In this document: positions 45,306-56,709 of the stretch, one piece after another
Layout of the letters: every line of letters begins with the position of its first letter
How positions within the stretch are numbered: the stretch's first letter is position 1
From: Curvularia sp. ZM96
Taxonomy: Eukaryota; Ascomycota; Dothideomycetes; Pleosporales; Pleosporaceae
Assembly: GCA_022457065.1 (NCBI GenBank)
Contig: JAJGBQ010000001.1
Location: forward strand, 5,890,001-5,954,000
Reading direction: 5' to 3'
DNA: 64,000 nt
Notes under the pieces: model-generated
What the model was told of the DNA's origin: nothing
The model's input: the letters and a program-made list of their open reading frames with translations, nothing else
The model's database searches: none
Translations under genes and position numbers: made by a program

Positions 45306-46408
45306 ATGCCTCGCAACGGAGACGGATCCAGTGACAACGGTCCCATTGAGGGCCATGAGATTCTCCATGGTACTACAGGAGATGTATGTCAATTCACCCA
45401 AGCTCTTTGAGCTATGTTCACTTGAACGAATTTTGGAAACAACAGCCTACTTACTAGTGTAAACACAGGCTTCACTCCAACATACCAAGCACGTTGCACC
45501 TATGCCTGAGGGCGAGAAAGGAGACTGTATGCCATTACCTACCTGCCCTTGGATTTCCATGCGAAACCACACCTGAACACATATTACATTCTCGTACAAC
45601 CAACAAGCAGTTCACTAACCACCCCAAAGCTCTGCCCGGCCTCTCCGGCGGCGGCGCTGCAGTCCCTATATCCAGCACATCGGAACAATACGGTGTGAAT
45701 GAGCCACACACCTCCACCTCTGGCACTTCCGAATCTAAAAAGCGCTCTGAACCCCATCACGCCTCGCCCGACTGCTCTTCGAGCCTCGAACAGAAATTCA
45801 CAAAGCTAGACAAGGATGAAATCGACATTGCGACTGCGCAGACGGACGAGCAGGAGGCGAGGGCGCGGGAGAGACGTGCCCAGAATGCGGTGGTCCATAG
45901 TGGAAGAGACGAGTCGGAGAAGAGGAGTGGGGGCGGCCATGCCGATGTGGAGATGATGCATGGGCGAGCAACGCTGGAAGGGGATAAGAGTAAGCAGCAT
46001 GAGAGTGGTCAGGATGATGGAGGCGTAGCGCATGATGCGGACATGTTGCAGAGAAAGAAGGCGGAGAAGTTTGGGGGCGTTAACCTAGCTGATGATGAGG
46101 AGAATGGTGGCCACAATGGTGCGAATGGAAAGAGTCATACGGGGCATGGTGCTGGTCAGAATGGAGACCAGAAGAGTCAAGAGCATGATGGTAGCAAGGG
46201 TTCGTTTGGGCAGAGTCATGAAGCGCATGGAGCAGGTGATGGACAGAAAGACCATGGCAACATGAATGGCGGTACGACAGCGCATTCAGAGGGCAACAAG
46301 CAGAAGAGCCACGGCAGTGGTGGTGGCGACGTGGTAGTGACGGATGCGGACATTCTGCAAAGGAAGAAGGCAGAGAAGTTTGGCGGTGTCAATCTTGGGG
46401 ACGATTAA
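45306..46408 (+). CDS. Hydrophilic, disordered repeat protein of unknown function
   Basis: Three exons (45306-45383, 45469-45526, 45630-46408; introns of 85 and 103 bp) encode 304 aa beginning MPRNGDGSSDNGPIEGHEIL. The protein is Gly/His/Asp/Lys/Gln-rich with no hydrophobic core. A 19-residue unit occurs twice: DADMLQRKKAEKFGGVNLA near the middle and DADILQRKKAEKFGGVNLG at the very C-terminus. Between them is a stretch of GHGAGQNGDQK-like sequence. I recognise no family; the composition recalls stress-induced hydrophilins, but that is only a comparison. The start and first two exons rest on splice signals (GTATGT, ACACAG; GTATGC, CAAAG). The long leader before the ATG suggests strong expression. 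Confidence 0.68.
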
Positions 46409-46843
46409 CCATCAGGCCTCTTCTTGGGCTCCGATTCCCCTTGCTTTTTCTTATACTAGCTTGTAGGCATGACTCGGATGAATCCAAAATTTCGGGATCG
46501 GAACGTGTTTTTCGTTGCTTGCTTTTTTCTACCCGCTGTCTGGACCCCAGGAAAAAACAATCAAAGTAAGGACTACCCTATCGTCTGTGCCTCGCCACCA
46601 ATTCACCGATCAAGATAATGCAAATTCTCGGATATGGGGTTGCTGAAAAAGCAGGAATCAGGCCATGTTATTACGTTAATGTTTCACACGATATCTCTTG
46701 TTGTTTTGTCGGCAATAACAAAGAAAGAATTCGGCGTGGCAATCAACTCCTAGTTACCAAAGTCTGCACATTCATTTCGTCCTTTGAAACTTCCCGTGGA
46801 AGCATTGCCAAAGGCTCTAGTAGATGTTTATTCGTTATACGAG
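46409..46843. other. Convergent 3' region
   Basis: 435 bp between convergent stop codons, AT-rich with polyadenylation-like sequence. No gene seen. Confidence 0.55.
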
Positions 46844-48973
46844 TCAAGAGCTGACACCATAGATGCTACTATTGCCACCAGCGCCGGCACGGCACCCTGC
46901 AATCACCTCTGGAAACAATTGCGTCGAATTAGAATCCACCACCAGATACTGACATATTTCGGCGGATCCGTCAAGGACGGCATCGACCTGGTCTTCTGTG
47001 CAGGAGCCAAGGTCCCAGATGTAACAGTACCTCAGGGCGTCGGTAGTATACGCCTCAAACTGCACATTTGGATCCGGCCGCCCCGTGCTCATGTACGTGC
47101 TCGCCTCATCCGTGCCGGCAGTGGACTCGGTACCAGTAGCAATATCGAGGTTGAACAGGGCACGAGTGAAGATCCTGAAGGCCGTCTCAGGCTGATAAGC
47201 AGGGATGGCATGGCCGGCTTGATAGGTGCGGATGTAACTCAAGTTTCCGTATTGACGGACGAGGCCCCCGACATAGGAGCCATTTGTTTGGATTTCGGCG
47301 TACTGTGCAGATGCATACCCGGCGGACCCCGTCCAGTTGATTGCTTTGGCCACGGCATCACCACCGCCCCACTGTGAGGTCTTTTTGTTAGCGAAATAGC
47401 TTCAAGCGTTGGATTGGGAAAGAGGTGCATACGGGACATGCAAAGTCAAGATCACCGTACACTAGTGACACTTTGATTCCATTGTCGAGGAGAAAGCCAA
47501 GATCTTCGACCCAACCATCACGCGGGTAGTCACCGATGCCACGATAGGCTGCCGAAGCTTGTGGGGAGCTGCCCGTCCAGTTGAGAGGCACACCGAGTTC
47601 CGCCTGGACCCACTCGCGATTTAGATAACCTTCATGGAATGGCGGTGGAAAGGGCGGAGGCGATGGTGTGGAAATGTCATAGTAGTCACGACCGGCATAG
47701 TTGTTGTATGGTGTGACTATCCTTGCACGGCAGAATGTCTCGGCGTCCTCGCAGATATCGTTGACTCCAGCATCGATACCCAAGTTTTCCGGATCAGACA
47801 CCGCAGCAGCATCGCGGCACCGCTGGATTCTCTCCAGACATTCAGGAATGGAATTCACCATGCCATTGTAGATTGTTTCGTTGACAGCTTCAATTCCGTA
47901 TCCATTGCCTTGGTACGCTTGTTGGGGGTAGTAGGGAAACTGAATATAGCGATCGATGCAGCCAGAGATAAGAAGCAAGGTGTCTAGGTGCATAACGTAG
48001 CCTTCGGTCAGAGTGCCGTTCTCGATGCGTTGATTTTGTTCTTCCCAGAAAGACATCATAGCGGGCCCATAGCGGCCACCGTACGACTGAGCAGCAAGGC
48101 TAATGCGCGTGTCGTTAGGCACAATGTGAGGAAATTCCTGAAACCAAGCCTGTGCGAACTCCCATGCTGCTATTGCTCCGTTAACACTACCAAAAGTCGT
48201 GGTGTTAGGATCCCGACTAGGATATGTGCCAGTGAGGAAAGTAGTGTTTTGCTCGGGAACTGGTGTGCTGTCGTTCAATAGCTTGACCTCTCCAGTGGCA
48301 AGGTTTCTGGTGACGTTCTGCAAAGTATCGTACGAACTAGGAATCGATGTTTAGCTGGAACCTAGCTGACAGCCTGGGCCTGCTGATACTTACAAGCCAA
48401 CCTGCACTGGCTGATCGAGGTAGAGCATGTTGGATGCTTCATTCCAGCTCCATTCTGCTGGCCTAGTAGAGTTCGAGTCTGGATTTGCGTAGCATGGTCC
48501 ATTTTCCTCGAGTAATCCATACATGGACGACGATCCCGGTCCGCCGTTCAACCAGATTGTAAGTGGCGCATTGGCGGGATCGTTGCGAGCTTCAAAGAAC
48601 CAGAAGAACTACTACCGATTCAGATCCACGTCCGACGGGCCGCAACAAAATATCGCTTACAGTGTTGATTGGGTAATCCTGTCCTTGACCCAAGTCCGCG
48701 GTGCCAGGGGGTAGATGAACATAACCAGAGTAAGACTTGACACCTGGAGTGGTCTCACAAAGTTTGTTCTAGAGGTTGGTGTTAGAGAAGTCTTACTAGG
48801 ATGCATGTTGATTTGTTGAATTGGGTCCATACCTCTTTATACGTGACTGTTACACCATCTCCGAAGCGCGACTTAAGCACTTTAAGACCAGCAGGTTCAG
48901 ATTGAAGTTGAGCGAAAGTGGGTGCAGCCAGTATCAGCAGCGTAAAAGCTGCAGAACGAGCGGATGGAAACAT
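46844..48973 (-). CDS. Secreted serine carboxypeptidase, S10 family
   Basis: Five exons (48833-48973, 48661-48768, 48394-48608, 47433-48336, 46844-47371; introns 52-64 bp) encode 631 aa. Signal peptide: LLILAAPTFAQ. The S10 hallmarks are in order: LNGGPGSSSMYGLLEENGPC (oxyanion region), the nucleophile about Ser239 in AAQSYGGRYGP, catalytic Asp in VYGDLDFACPWGGG, and catalytic His in QAGHAIPAYQP. The usual Glu before the nucleophile (GESY) is Gln here; that Glu normally shares a proton at the C-terminal binding site at acid pH, so specificity or pH optimum may differ. About a dozen N-glycosylation sequons fit secretion. Removes C-terminal residues from peptides, probably outside the cell. Confidence 0.93.
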
Positions 48974-49593
48974 TTCGATATTAGTATTCCTACTGTAGAA
49001 AGTACCAAGCATGGACGCCGAGGTATTTATTTACGTGGGGATAAGCTGAACGCCAAACCTTCCAAGCGTGAATTAACCATTCCTAGCCTTATCATTTCTG
49101 CCATAACCTGGTAACATCAAGGTTTTCATTCTTGGCTGCATCTTTGAGTACATTAAATTCGGGTTGTTGAAGTTCGACCGGCTACATTCGGAAGGTCGAA
49201 GAAACAGTTGCCAAGTACCAAGTCTTGCCTACCGCAAAGCGGGGTGGAGTTCTTGAACGCGTTAGCGTGAACCTCGCGTCAACAGCGTGAACAAGCAGTG
49301 AGGTCTTGCGATAACCAAATTTCGTCCCGCTTGCTGTACATAACTTGCAAGCCAATCGTCTGGGGTTGTCTTAGAGAGTTTGCAAGGATATCTTTCTACC
49401 CCGAGCCCCAGAGCTGGTGCTTACTCAAGGTCCAGGATCACTCGGAGCAACCCCAATGGCGGCTCGTCGAGCGTATGGGTGGACAAAAGTGAACCCGCTT
49501 GACCAGCGTCGTCCTCAGCATCTAATGACCTTTTTCCAACGTCAACGAACTACGAAGCATTGAGCCCATTATGATAGGCTATATCGAATCGAT
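48974..49593. other. Intergenic
   Basis: 620 bp holding the carboxypeptidase promoter and the 3' end of the BTB gene. No supported gene. Confidence 0.55.
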
Positions 49594-50823
49594 CTACTTT
49601 GCGGCTTGCTCGTCCATGTGCTGTATGTGAGATTGGAGCACAGCCGAGTCAATGTCCGAATAGATTGCTCGAAGCTTCGTTCGAAGGTGAAAGGCTCCAA
49701 AACATTTCCTATGAAGAGTAAGGCCACCTTGGTGTTTGAAAGTATCGGCTGTGGCCTTGGCGGGATCGCAGTTGGTACGCTTTACATGAGCTGCCATCTC
49801 TGCATAGTCGTGTGATTCGTAGGTAAGTATCTCGACCGCGTTTGCGTAATCATACAGCTGCTGAATGCTCAGTGAGGTCTCAGAAGCGGCACGTCGTATA
49901 GGATAAAGATCCTTTTCCAGGAGGAAAGAGACGAATGAACCTAAGACCATGGCACGACACTTGGGTTCACAGGATTCGTCCACTTGACATACATAGACGT
50001 GGGTGATATCGTCCAAAATATCATACAGAACATCTAGCATGGCTGTCAAAGTGGTCTCCCGAATTTGCAGTATACGTTCTTGGCAAATGTCAGCATAACT
50101 CAAAAATACCGGAACAAGACGGTAAGATGACTTACCAAGCAGCGCTGGTGGCATGTGAAGCGGGAATGCCTGGCCACTGTCCATCATTGCATTGCCTCGT
50201 TGATCCAAACCAGTCCTCTTGACGACAAACTTGGCGAGATTTTGGAAGCTGTCCTTGTACCCGAAAGTCCATGCTACAAAGAACCAGGCCGGGTGGCATC
50301 GCTCTCCCGAAGTTGTATCAGGGTAGTGGCATTGAGCCCAACCGTATAAATCCAAGAACGGTCTGACGAGTTTGACAATGTCGTACCTATCACACACGAC
50401 TGAGAGCTGGAGGAGTGCATCGATGTCAAGTCCGTTCTTCTTAGGCAGCTCGTGGAAGCGAAGATGAGCTATGCGAAGCACTATGTGCATTGCATCTATC
50501 TCTTCATCGGGTAATGGAACTGCGGCTGTTCCGTTCTCATTCCAGTGCCGCTCGAATACTTTCCTCCAGACAGGACTGGCCAGTATCATGGCCGTCCTGG
50601 ACACCTGAACTGGTTGGTAACCAGACGAATCGGTGCCCAACACCAAAATGGAGTCACCACTATCATCAAAAACCATGGTCGGCTGCAGTTCTGAAGCATC
50701 GATTTGCCGAATTTCCGAGGGCGCTACCTCGTCATCGGATACCTCGTCGGCGATGCCAAGTGGTGGTGGTGTGCTCTCAGGGGCAGAACGGCCCCGAAGC
50801 AGGAAGCTGGAGCCCCAAAGCAT
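49594..50823 (-). CDS. BTB/POZ domain protein
   Basis: Two exons (50136-50823, 49594-50078) encode 390 aa. A 57-bp intron with GTAAGT, TGCTGAC branch and CCAAG acceptor is in frame and without stops; removal joins PALL to ERILQIRETT. The BTB fold is seen at about residues 50-150: DSILVLGTDSSGYQPVQVSRTAMILASPVWRKVF, then VPLPDEEIDAMHIVLRIAHLRF and LLQLSVVCDRYDIVKLVRPFL. The C-terminal half is the helical region usual in this fungal family (KALLKRT-like, IQQLYDYANAVEI). Such proteins often act as adaptors, e.g. for cullin-3 ligases; no specific partner can be named. Confidence 0.83.
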   Translation of the reverse strand: MLWGSSFLLRGRSAPESTPPPLGIADEVSDDEVAPSEIRQIDASELQPTMVFDDSGDSILVLGTDSSGYQPVQVSRTAMILASPVWRKVFERHWNENGTAAVPLPDEEIDAMHIVLRIAHLRFHELPKKNGLDIDALLQLSVVCDRYDIVKLVRPFLDLYGWAQCHYPDTTSGERCHPAWFFVAWTFGYKDSFQNLAKFVVKRTGLDQRGNAMMDSGQAFPLHMPPALLGKSSYRLVPVFLSYADICQERILQIRETTLTAMLDVLYDILDDITHVYVCQVDESCEPKCRAMVLGSFVSFLLEKDLYPIRRAASETSLSIQQLYDYANAVEILTYESHDYAEMAAHVKRTNCDPAKATADTFKHQGGLTLHRKCFGAFHLRTKLRAIYSDIDSAVLQSHIQHMDEQAAK

Positions 50824-53302
50824 CCAGTCAGCCGTGTCTTTTTTTCTAATGAGCGAAGTGGCGGCGAGTTATGAGAGTCTTGCGGCTCGTACCGTGACGT
50901 ATCCGCTTGTATGGCTCGGGATGCTGTGTGATGGTTGCGCGTCGTTGCACATGTTTTCATTGAATGAACGCGCAGGGATACACGGTCCGTGCTTCAGAGC
51001 CATTGTTGATTTCAGCCGCGCGTCAAAAGAACAGACCAACGTCTTGCCATGTTTTCTTCGCCGCTGAGGTCAAGGTCTCTGCGCAATGCCACCTCGACAA
51101 GGGTGTTGAAGATCCCGACTCCTTGCACACGCAATTGTACGTACATCCCTTTGCCTGAGGCGACAAACAACCTAGCCGAGGCTTGGCCGACATGTAGTTG
51201 CCACAGCAATCTCAACCTCTGGGGGCAAGCGGACGGACAGGAGCATGACGAAGAGAAGGAGAGCACAGCGTGTGTATTCCAGCTGACTGCATGGGACCTC
51301 CAATTGGAGACAACTGTCATGGGGTATTATGCCCGTGAACATACTAGCCTGTCAGCCTTGGAGAGTACGTGACATCAGCCCTGCGCAGGGTACGCAGTGA
51401 CATGATCGCTCCCTGCACTACTTACATACAAGCTCAGCACAACAGCAAGCAATGAACGAATCATAATACGGCTCTTTTGCTGTTGCTTCTTGGCCGTGCT
51501 TCAGCCAGCCTCGATGCGGCTTTCCCCGCAATCACGAAACACTACCCTCACAAAAAGGCCACTGGATAAATCCTGTTCAGCTCAGGTGCGGAACGAGGGA
51601 ATTATGCAACTTGTGTCCTTGACTCCCATGAATCAAGCACAATCTCTGGTTACGGAGTACAATGTACAATGTACGATGTCTACCCTTGCTAGGTTGACAC
51701 TGGCCTTTGCAATATCGCTTTACGCACGCGACCATTTTCTCCAGTGGCGTCGTTATTGTCAACGGTCCTTCGAGGCCAACTGCACACCAGGCTTAAAGCA
51801 CACAACTCCCCCAGGGCATGCGATAGTACGATCAGATGGGAGTAATTAGTTGTACAAATCAAACGCCGGAACCCACCCTTGACTATCCTCATCTTATAGG
51901 GTGATCGTACACCACTACACGCCCAGTTATGTGCTCTACAGTAGCACTGTATTGTTGCTTCAGGCAAGCTCAACATACCGGCAAGGGTCCACTGTGGCAA
52001 TCCACAACTTTGGTTAAATCGCTCCCAACTCTTCATTGGTTCTATATAACATATAGCACCTTGCTGGAGTTTGGTGTAGTAATTTAACAGTAACCTACGA
52101 GGATCCTATAATCCTGTCGGCAGGATTTAACATGAGCAAAACATACCGTTAACTGAAGTGCATGCCTGCCCAACGGAAGCCGACTGGTTATTTCATCGTA
52201 TTCTTGGATTACATCAATGAGAATGTGACTAGTGGTCCCGATTACTAGTGCTCAGGTGCAATCGGTATGCACAGGTCGTTTTTCTGAACTCTGTGCCTAG
52301 ACGATCTGCACATGGCGCCACAAGGAGATTCTTGATCGAATATTCGCGATCGTTGGACCACATCGGATGCAAGAGGCTGTGCAACGTCTGCAAGAGCACT
52401 GTAAAGACAGAGTCATCGTACAAGGTTTCAGATAACGACACATACTTGGTCACACTGTGAGGCGGATGGACCGGGACGAGTCAGTAGCTTGGGCTTCATC
52501 AGCAAGGTCTTAGCACGTGCACGATGATCTCCAGCAACGTTTAGGATTTCGGAAGCGAAACTTTATCATAGCATCATCGAATCACGGCGAGTTTCAGCCT
52601 TCGGAGATTCGGCAGTCATACTAAGTTCTTCTGAACGCCACTATTTCCCAGTCCTTGCCAACGAATGAAACCGCTAACATCAGAGCTGTATGTGAGATCC
52701 GGCTCAGCTACGATAATATACGAGTCGGTGGATGTTCTGGTTTTTTGCTTTGACCACAAAACTCACACCCTATAGTGATCATAGCTTCAGGAAAAAGTGC
52801 ATCATAACACCTGATGTGGCTTCCAAGAGCATCCCGTTACGGGTAGTACCCAATTGGCCCAAGGGGTGGTTTGGCCACAACGCTCGTTAGCCAACCGAGC
52901 TGATCAGGGCCGTAGGCCGCCAAGTCATTATTATTGAGCCGAATCGTGGGACAGCTTCTACGCCACAAGAAGCTTCCATCAATGTGACCATAGCTTGCCG
53001 CGTCTGAAAGTGCTCGCTTCATGACATTGGCTGCTACTCATGCCCTCGGAAACGGGCAATCCGCTTGTCCGACATCCTTTTTCCGTCGCGTGCAAAATGC
53101 AACCCAATCGTGCCTGACAAAAGCTTCCTCCTACAAATCGTCTCATCATGTGGTACAATAGCCAGAAATGCCAGATTGGACGTCACCAACGCCTGTACCG
53201 GATATAGCACCAAGTTATACAAGGCGTGATGCAAGGACGTTGAACTAAACGTAAAGGAGTTGAGCGCGGAAGTTCAGGCTACCACATTCTCGGCACCAGC
53301 CC
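50824..53302. other. Gene-poor region of about 2.5 kb
   Basis: Scattered open frames of 60-120 codons overlap on both strands, have no family features and no matching splice signals, and are treated as chance. Base composition becomes more AT-rich after 51.4 kb. No transposon ends, tandem repeats or RNA gene seen. Confidence 0.45.
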
Positions 53303-53848
53303 ATGTCTTCAGTTTCCGGCTCGCAATTCAAACCCCCACCAATCGTTGAATGCGTCACTGGACCTCATTGTCTCGGCATTGGCAAGAAAGTCCAGGTCCC
53401 CCATCGCGTCTGCCCAGACTGTCTTCAACGACACGATCCACAACAACTCCGTGTGTGGGCAAACTCCAACCCCTTGGCCATCACAGCAATCAACGAAGAA
53501 ACCGCTCGTAAGCAAGTCTTGAAAAGAAACATCGAAGCGCGCGGTCGCTATCTATGCGCTTTTGAGGATCCCGATTTCCAGCATTGTCGGTGGCGATTGC
53601 TCGACTTGAACCTCCGCGGCACCCGACTTGACTGCCCTTCCGTCCGCAGAAAAGGGACTGCTTGTTCCAGGTGCTGGAGGAGACGCCTTCGAAAAATCCG
53701 GACCTTACAGTATTTCACGCCGACTGGGCTCTGCCATGAGGTAGCAGACAGGGTCGTGACTAGGCCGGCAAGCTCGGAGGAGGGCAGTGAGGGATCTGAC
53801 GACGATGTGGAGGGCTACAATTCGCTCTTGAACTCTGATCCTACGTAA
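53303..53848 (+). CDS. Cys-rich repeat protein, first part (first of two frames possibly one gene)
   Basis: 181 aa from ATG to TAA. The N-terminus has paired Cys knuckles (GPHCLGIG, HRVCPDCLQ), followed by the unit YLCAFEDPDF ... RLDCPSVRRKGTACSRCWRR and an acidic tail. The same unit recurs twice in the next frame downstream, so this is one module of a repeat family, probably zinc-binding. Crucially, GT of the ACG-TAA junction (53845) is a usable donor: splicing to the acceptor at 53912 (TACTAAC branch, TGTCAG) removes the TAA and joins this frame to the next one, giving 411 aa. A stronger GTAAGT donor at 53869 keeps the TAA and ends the protein here. No family recognised. Confidence 0.6.
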   Translation: MSSVSGSQFKPPPIVECVTGPHCLGIGKKVQVPHRVCPDCLQRHDPQQLRVWANSNPLAITAINEETARKQVLKRNIEARGRYLCAFEDPDFQHCRWRLLDLNLRGTRLDCPSVRRKGTACSRCWRRRLRKIRTLQYFTPTGLCHEVADRVVTRPASSEEGSEGSDDDVEGYNSLLNSDPT

Positions 53849-53912
53849 TTGGGAGGTATCCGCTTCAGGTAAGTAAGCTTCTCCATGATAGTATTGTTAC
53901 TAACACTGTCAG

Positions 53913-54606
53913 ATTGGCCACTGTACAGTTGCTTACCATGCTGGCCCCACCTCCAAGGTCTCACTGCGCATTTGGCGCTTCTTGTGACTCATGCCCAGAA
54001 GGGCAAGAAAGAGGCCCAGATATATGCTCATGGTGTAAGAATATGAGTTTTGATGAGCTGTATAGGCGATCAGAGACGCAACCAGACACTGAATCAGTCA
54101 AGCAGCTCATTGATGCATACAAACACCAACTCGAGCTGGAGTCCGCAGAGCGGCTCAGAAAAGGCTGGCCGTTTCTGTGTGCTTGCAAAGACCCAGAATA
54201 TCACGCTCACAGCTGGCGACGCAGCTTTAATCCCAAGGACTCACGTCTTTGTGGCACGGTGCGCTATCGCGGACAGTTATGCGCGCGATGCTATCGTAAG
54301 GCAAAGGAACAAAACTGTCCATGGCTAGAAGAATTTGACGGCGACCGACTTGGCTTTCCATGCGCGTTCGATGACCCAAGGCTGAGGAGGCGCATTGATG
54401 CCAACTGGAAGATTGGACCAGTAGACAAGTACGGGCAACCAGACCCGAGTTGGGAAAAGGACCCAAGACGAGATGGACGTTGCGAGAGAACCAGATTCCG
54501 GAATCAGCTTTGCCAGAAGTGCTTCAACCGCATGTGTGAGATCCGGGGATTCGGGCGATACTTTGATTCAGAATGGGGCATACTTCATAAGAGGTATGCA
54601 GCATGA
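53913..54606 (+). CDS. Cys-rich repeat protein, second part
   Basis: If joined to the frame before it, this exon starts right after the acceptor at 53912; if independent, the first ATG is at 53938 (MLAPPPRSHCAFG, 222 aa). It begins with Cys pairs (HCAFGASCDSC, DICSWCKN), a helical spacer, and then two copies of the module C-A-X-(K/D)-DP ... C ... R(Y/F)R-X-QLC-X-(R/K)C: FLCACKDPEY to QLCARCYRK, and FPCAFDDPRL to QLCQKCFNR. The upstream frame has the first copy. With only 64 bp between TAA and this exon there is no room for a separate promoter, so a shared transcript is likely. Function unknown; zinc binding is inferred from CXXC spacing. Confidence 0.6.
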
Positions 54607-54904
54607 TAGATATTTTCTCAGCAACACCAAGCTGTTGCAACGTCGTTACCTCGGCATCTACGGCATTTGAAAGCGGACGGCTCTTGCTTCCTGTAGTGGC
54701 GGTCAATCCTCCACAGGGCCCTAGGTCAGAAAACACGGCATTCTGATCAAAGACGATCAGTTTCAACTTCCATCCCAATATTTGGCGGCAACTGCCATTA
54801 TTTAAACTGTTCATATTGAACAAGTTGTAAAGAGCCGTTAGAAGGGGCTGAAGGTAAGTTCAGGTGATCGATGATCCGAACCAGCTCTCTAATAACTTTA
54901 GTCT

Positions 54905-55138
54905 ATGAGATTCTCCCAGCGGGTATATTCACCGAAACAGAACAGGCCTCATACCTTTCATGATGGTTTTGCAATTTCTGAGTCCAACGCACAAAACCGG
55001 CGGATCTTATCCAAACGCACACCAGGCGAGGTTCAAGAAGAATTGAGTACATTGGCGAAAAATGCAGGAAGTGCGCATAATATGGAATCAGGAGGATGCG
55101 AAGAGCTGGAGGAAGATGACGTGGACAATCGTCAGTAA
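54905..55138 (+). CDS. Small hydrophilic open frame after an intron, doubtful gene
   Basis: 77 aa, starting MRFSQRVYSPKQ, no cysteines, acidic C-terminus (EELEEDDVDN). It is immediately preceded by a good intron (54854-54901), but the in-frame sequence before that intron contains a stop, so it is either a separate small gene with a 5'-UTR intron or part of the 3'-UTR of the Cys-rich locus. No family. Confidence 0.22.
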   Translation: MRFSQRVYSPKQNRPHTFHDGFAISESNAQNRRILSKRTPGEVQEELSTLAKNAGSAHNMESGGCEELEEDDVDNRQ

Positions 55139-56623
55139 TTATGCACATGGCAAGGCTGTACATGCTAGTGGGACCATAGACTGACGAACAATGTACATAC
55201 AGCCATAGCTACCAAGGGGATAGGCTAAGTGGTAGAATGTACCATGAGGAAGTATGGTAGCTGTAATATGTGCCTGAACCAGAGACTGATAATGATGAGG
55301 CGCTTTGCTTTGGAAGGATATGGATTCTCATGGTAATTGTAGGAGATTAGGTACTGTAGCTCAAAATTGAAAAGTCGATACAATATACCGTTATTCACTG
55401 CTTGGGACTCAGTGTGGTCTTTCGTGTAGTGCACTTCCAAAAGGAAAAAAAAGGAAAGGCCCTTTTATTCCCACGCAACTACACGATCTATCAAAATAGT
55501 CTTTCATATCGCTTTTTCATGTATGATTCAGCTGGACAACTATGTTGAGCAACCCCGATCGTCCATCATACACGACATGGTTGTTAGATTGGATTGGCAT
55601 CAAGATGCAACGAGGAAATGTCTATTACAGGATCCGAATACGGGCTTTGGATGATTTCAAATGAGAGGGAAGATATGCGCTACCCGGAATGCTCGACTTC
55701 TAAAAGTTTGTGGATTAGCCTGTCGAGGATAAGGCTGCTTTTGTGTCACCTGGGCACGACTGTCCACTAGAAACACGAAACAACAAACACTGCTTTGGGC
55801 TTCCTACAATATAAGGTTTCCAAAAGTACTAAGTGCACTTGCCGTATCTTTTGTCTATAAAATGTCAAAACGGCGATGTCTAGAAAACTGTGAGAAAAAG
55901 ACAACCTGGTGACCATTTTGTAACGGTAATGGTGACCATCATTCTCAGCGAGCAAGATTGGATTAAAAACTACTTTAAACAACTGCAACCCTAATCCCAC
56001 GTGGTAAAGGTAGTATCTTGCATATGATATTACAGAATTTAACTCCTTGCTTGCTCACTTGCTCGAAATTCCGTATATTGGTAATAGCATGCTAAGCCGG
56101 GTGTGAAGCTGTTGAAAGAACATTTTCCTGAACAAGATCCAGGATGTACTCTCAATTCACCTTGACCAAGAATGGCGTTACATGTAGATATGATTGATAG
56201 TGAAGACACGGTCTCATGTCGGTGTGATATGCGCCGAGAGGTAATATACAGGCATGACTTCGAATTACGCCCAGTAATTACAAAGGGGGATTGTTTCGAC
56301 CGCGATATAACCAAAATGCGCATCCAGCTTACCACCAGTAGAAGGGAGATCCACAACTACAGCCAACAGCAGCGTTGAACATGTCGTTTATTTTTCCGTA
56401 ATGGTCGCCACATGACGTTGATACCGAAAACTTGGAACACTGAGGCTGGATCGGCCTTCTAGAAGCGAGTGAGATTGTGCCTGCGCCTTTAGCCACGTCA
56501 TCCAATCAGCGCTGGCGGGGCCAACGACCCCTCCGACATGCCGCTTTCGGGCTCAATAAATTGTGAGCGCAAGACTCATACACCCTCCCAACTGCCGGTG
56601 TCTGACAACAGCCCTGGAAACTG

Positions 56624-56630
56624 TGACTCA
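56624..56630 (+). promoter_or_regulatory. TGACTCA, Gcn4/CpcA-type amino-acid control site
   Basis: A perfect TGACTCA lies 80 bp before the ATG of tryptophan synthase. It is the consensus of the bZIP activator Gcn4 (CpcA/CPC1 in filamentous fungi), which induces amino-acid biosynthesis on starvation. Tryptophan biosynthesis is a classic target, so this is a likely functional site; binding is not shown. Confidence 0.7.
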
Positions 56631-56709
56631 CAGTAATTCTTTTGTATAAGGACTCTGGATTCTGATTTGTTTTGTCGTTACACCTTTCTACTCAGACGAT
56701 CCAGCAATC

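Larger units (their letters stand above)
54607..56709. other. Gene-poor region of about 2.1 kb
   Basis: AT-rich. Near its start a well-formed intron (GTAAGT at 54854, CTAATAAC branch, TTTAG at 54901) precedes a 78-codon frame (54905-55138), so transcribed sequence may extend here from the Cys-rich locus. The remainder shows no supported gene. A TGACTCA site lies near the end, before the tryptophan synthase gene. Confidence 0.45.

Noticed and set aside
51490..51849. 119-codon plus-strand open frame in the gene-poor region
   Set aside because: No family features, no signal peptide, and overlapping open frames of similar length on the opposite strand.
52837..53234. Two minus-strand frames of 60-66 codons in a row
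   Set aside because: No splice pair joins them in frame and neither has recognisable features.
55205..55250. tRNA-like A-box (GGCTAAGTGGTAGA)
   Set aside because: No B-box (GGTTCGANTCC), no cloverleaf arms and no acceptor stem can be formed.
56172..56378. 68-codon plus-strand frame and the 105-codon minus-strand frame over it
   Set aside because: Both overlap each other in AT-rich sequence, with no splice signals or recognisable motifs to prefer either.
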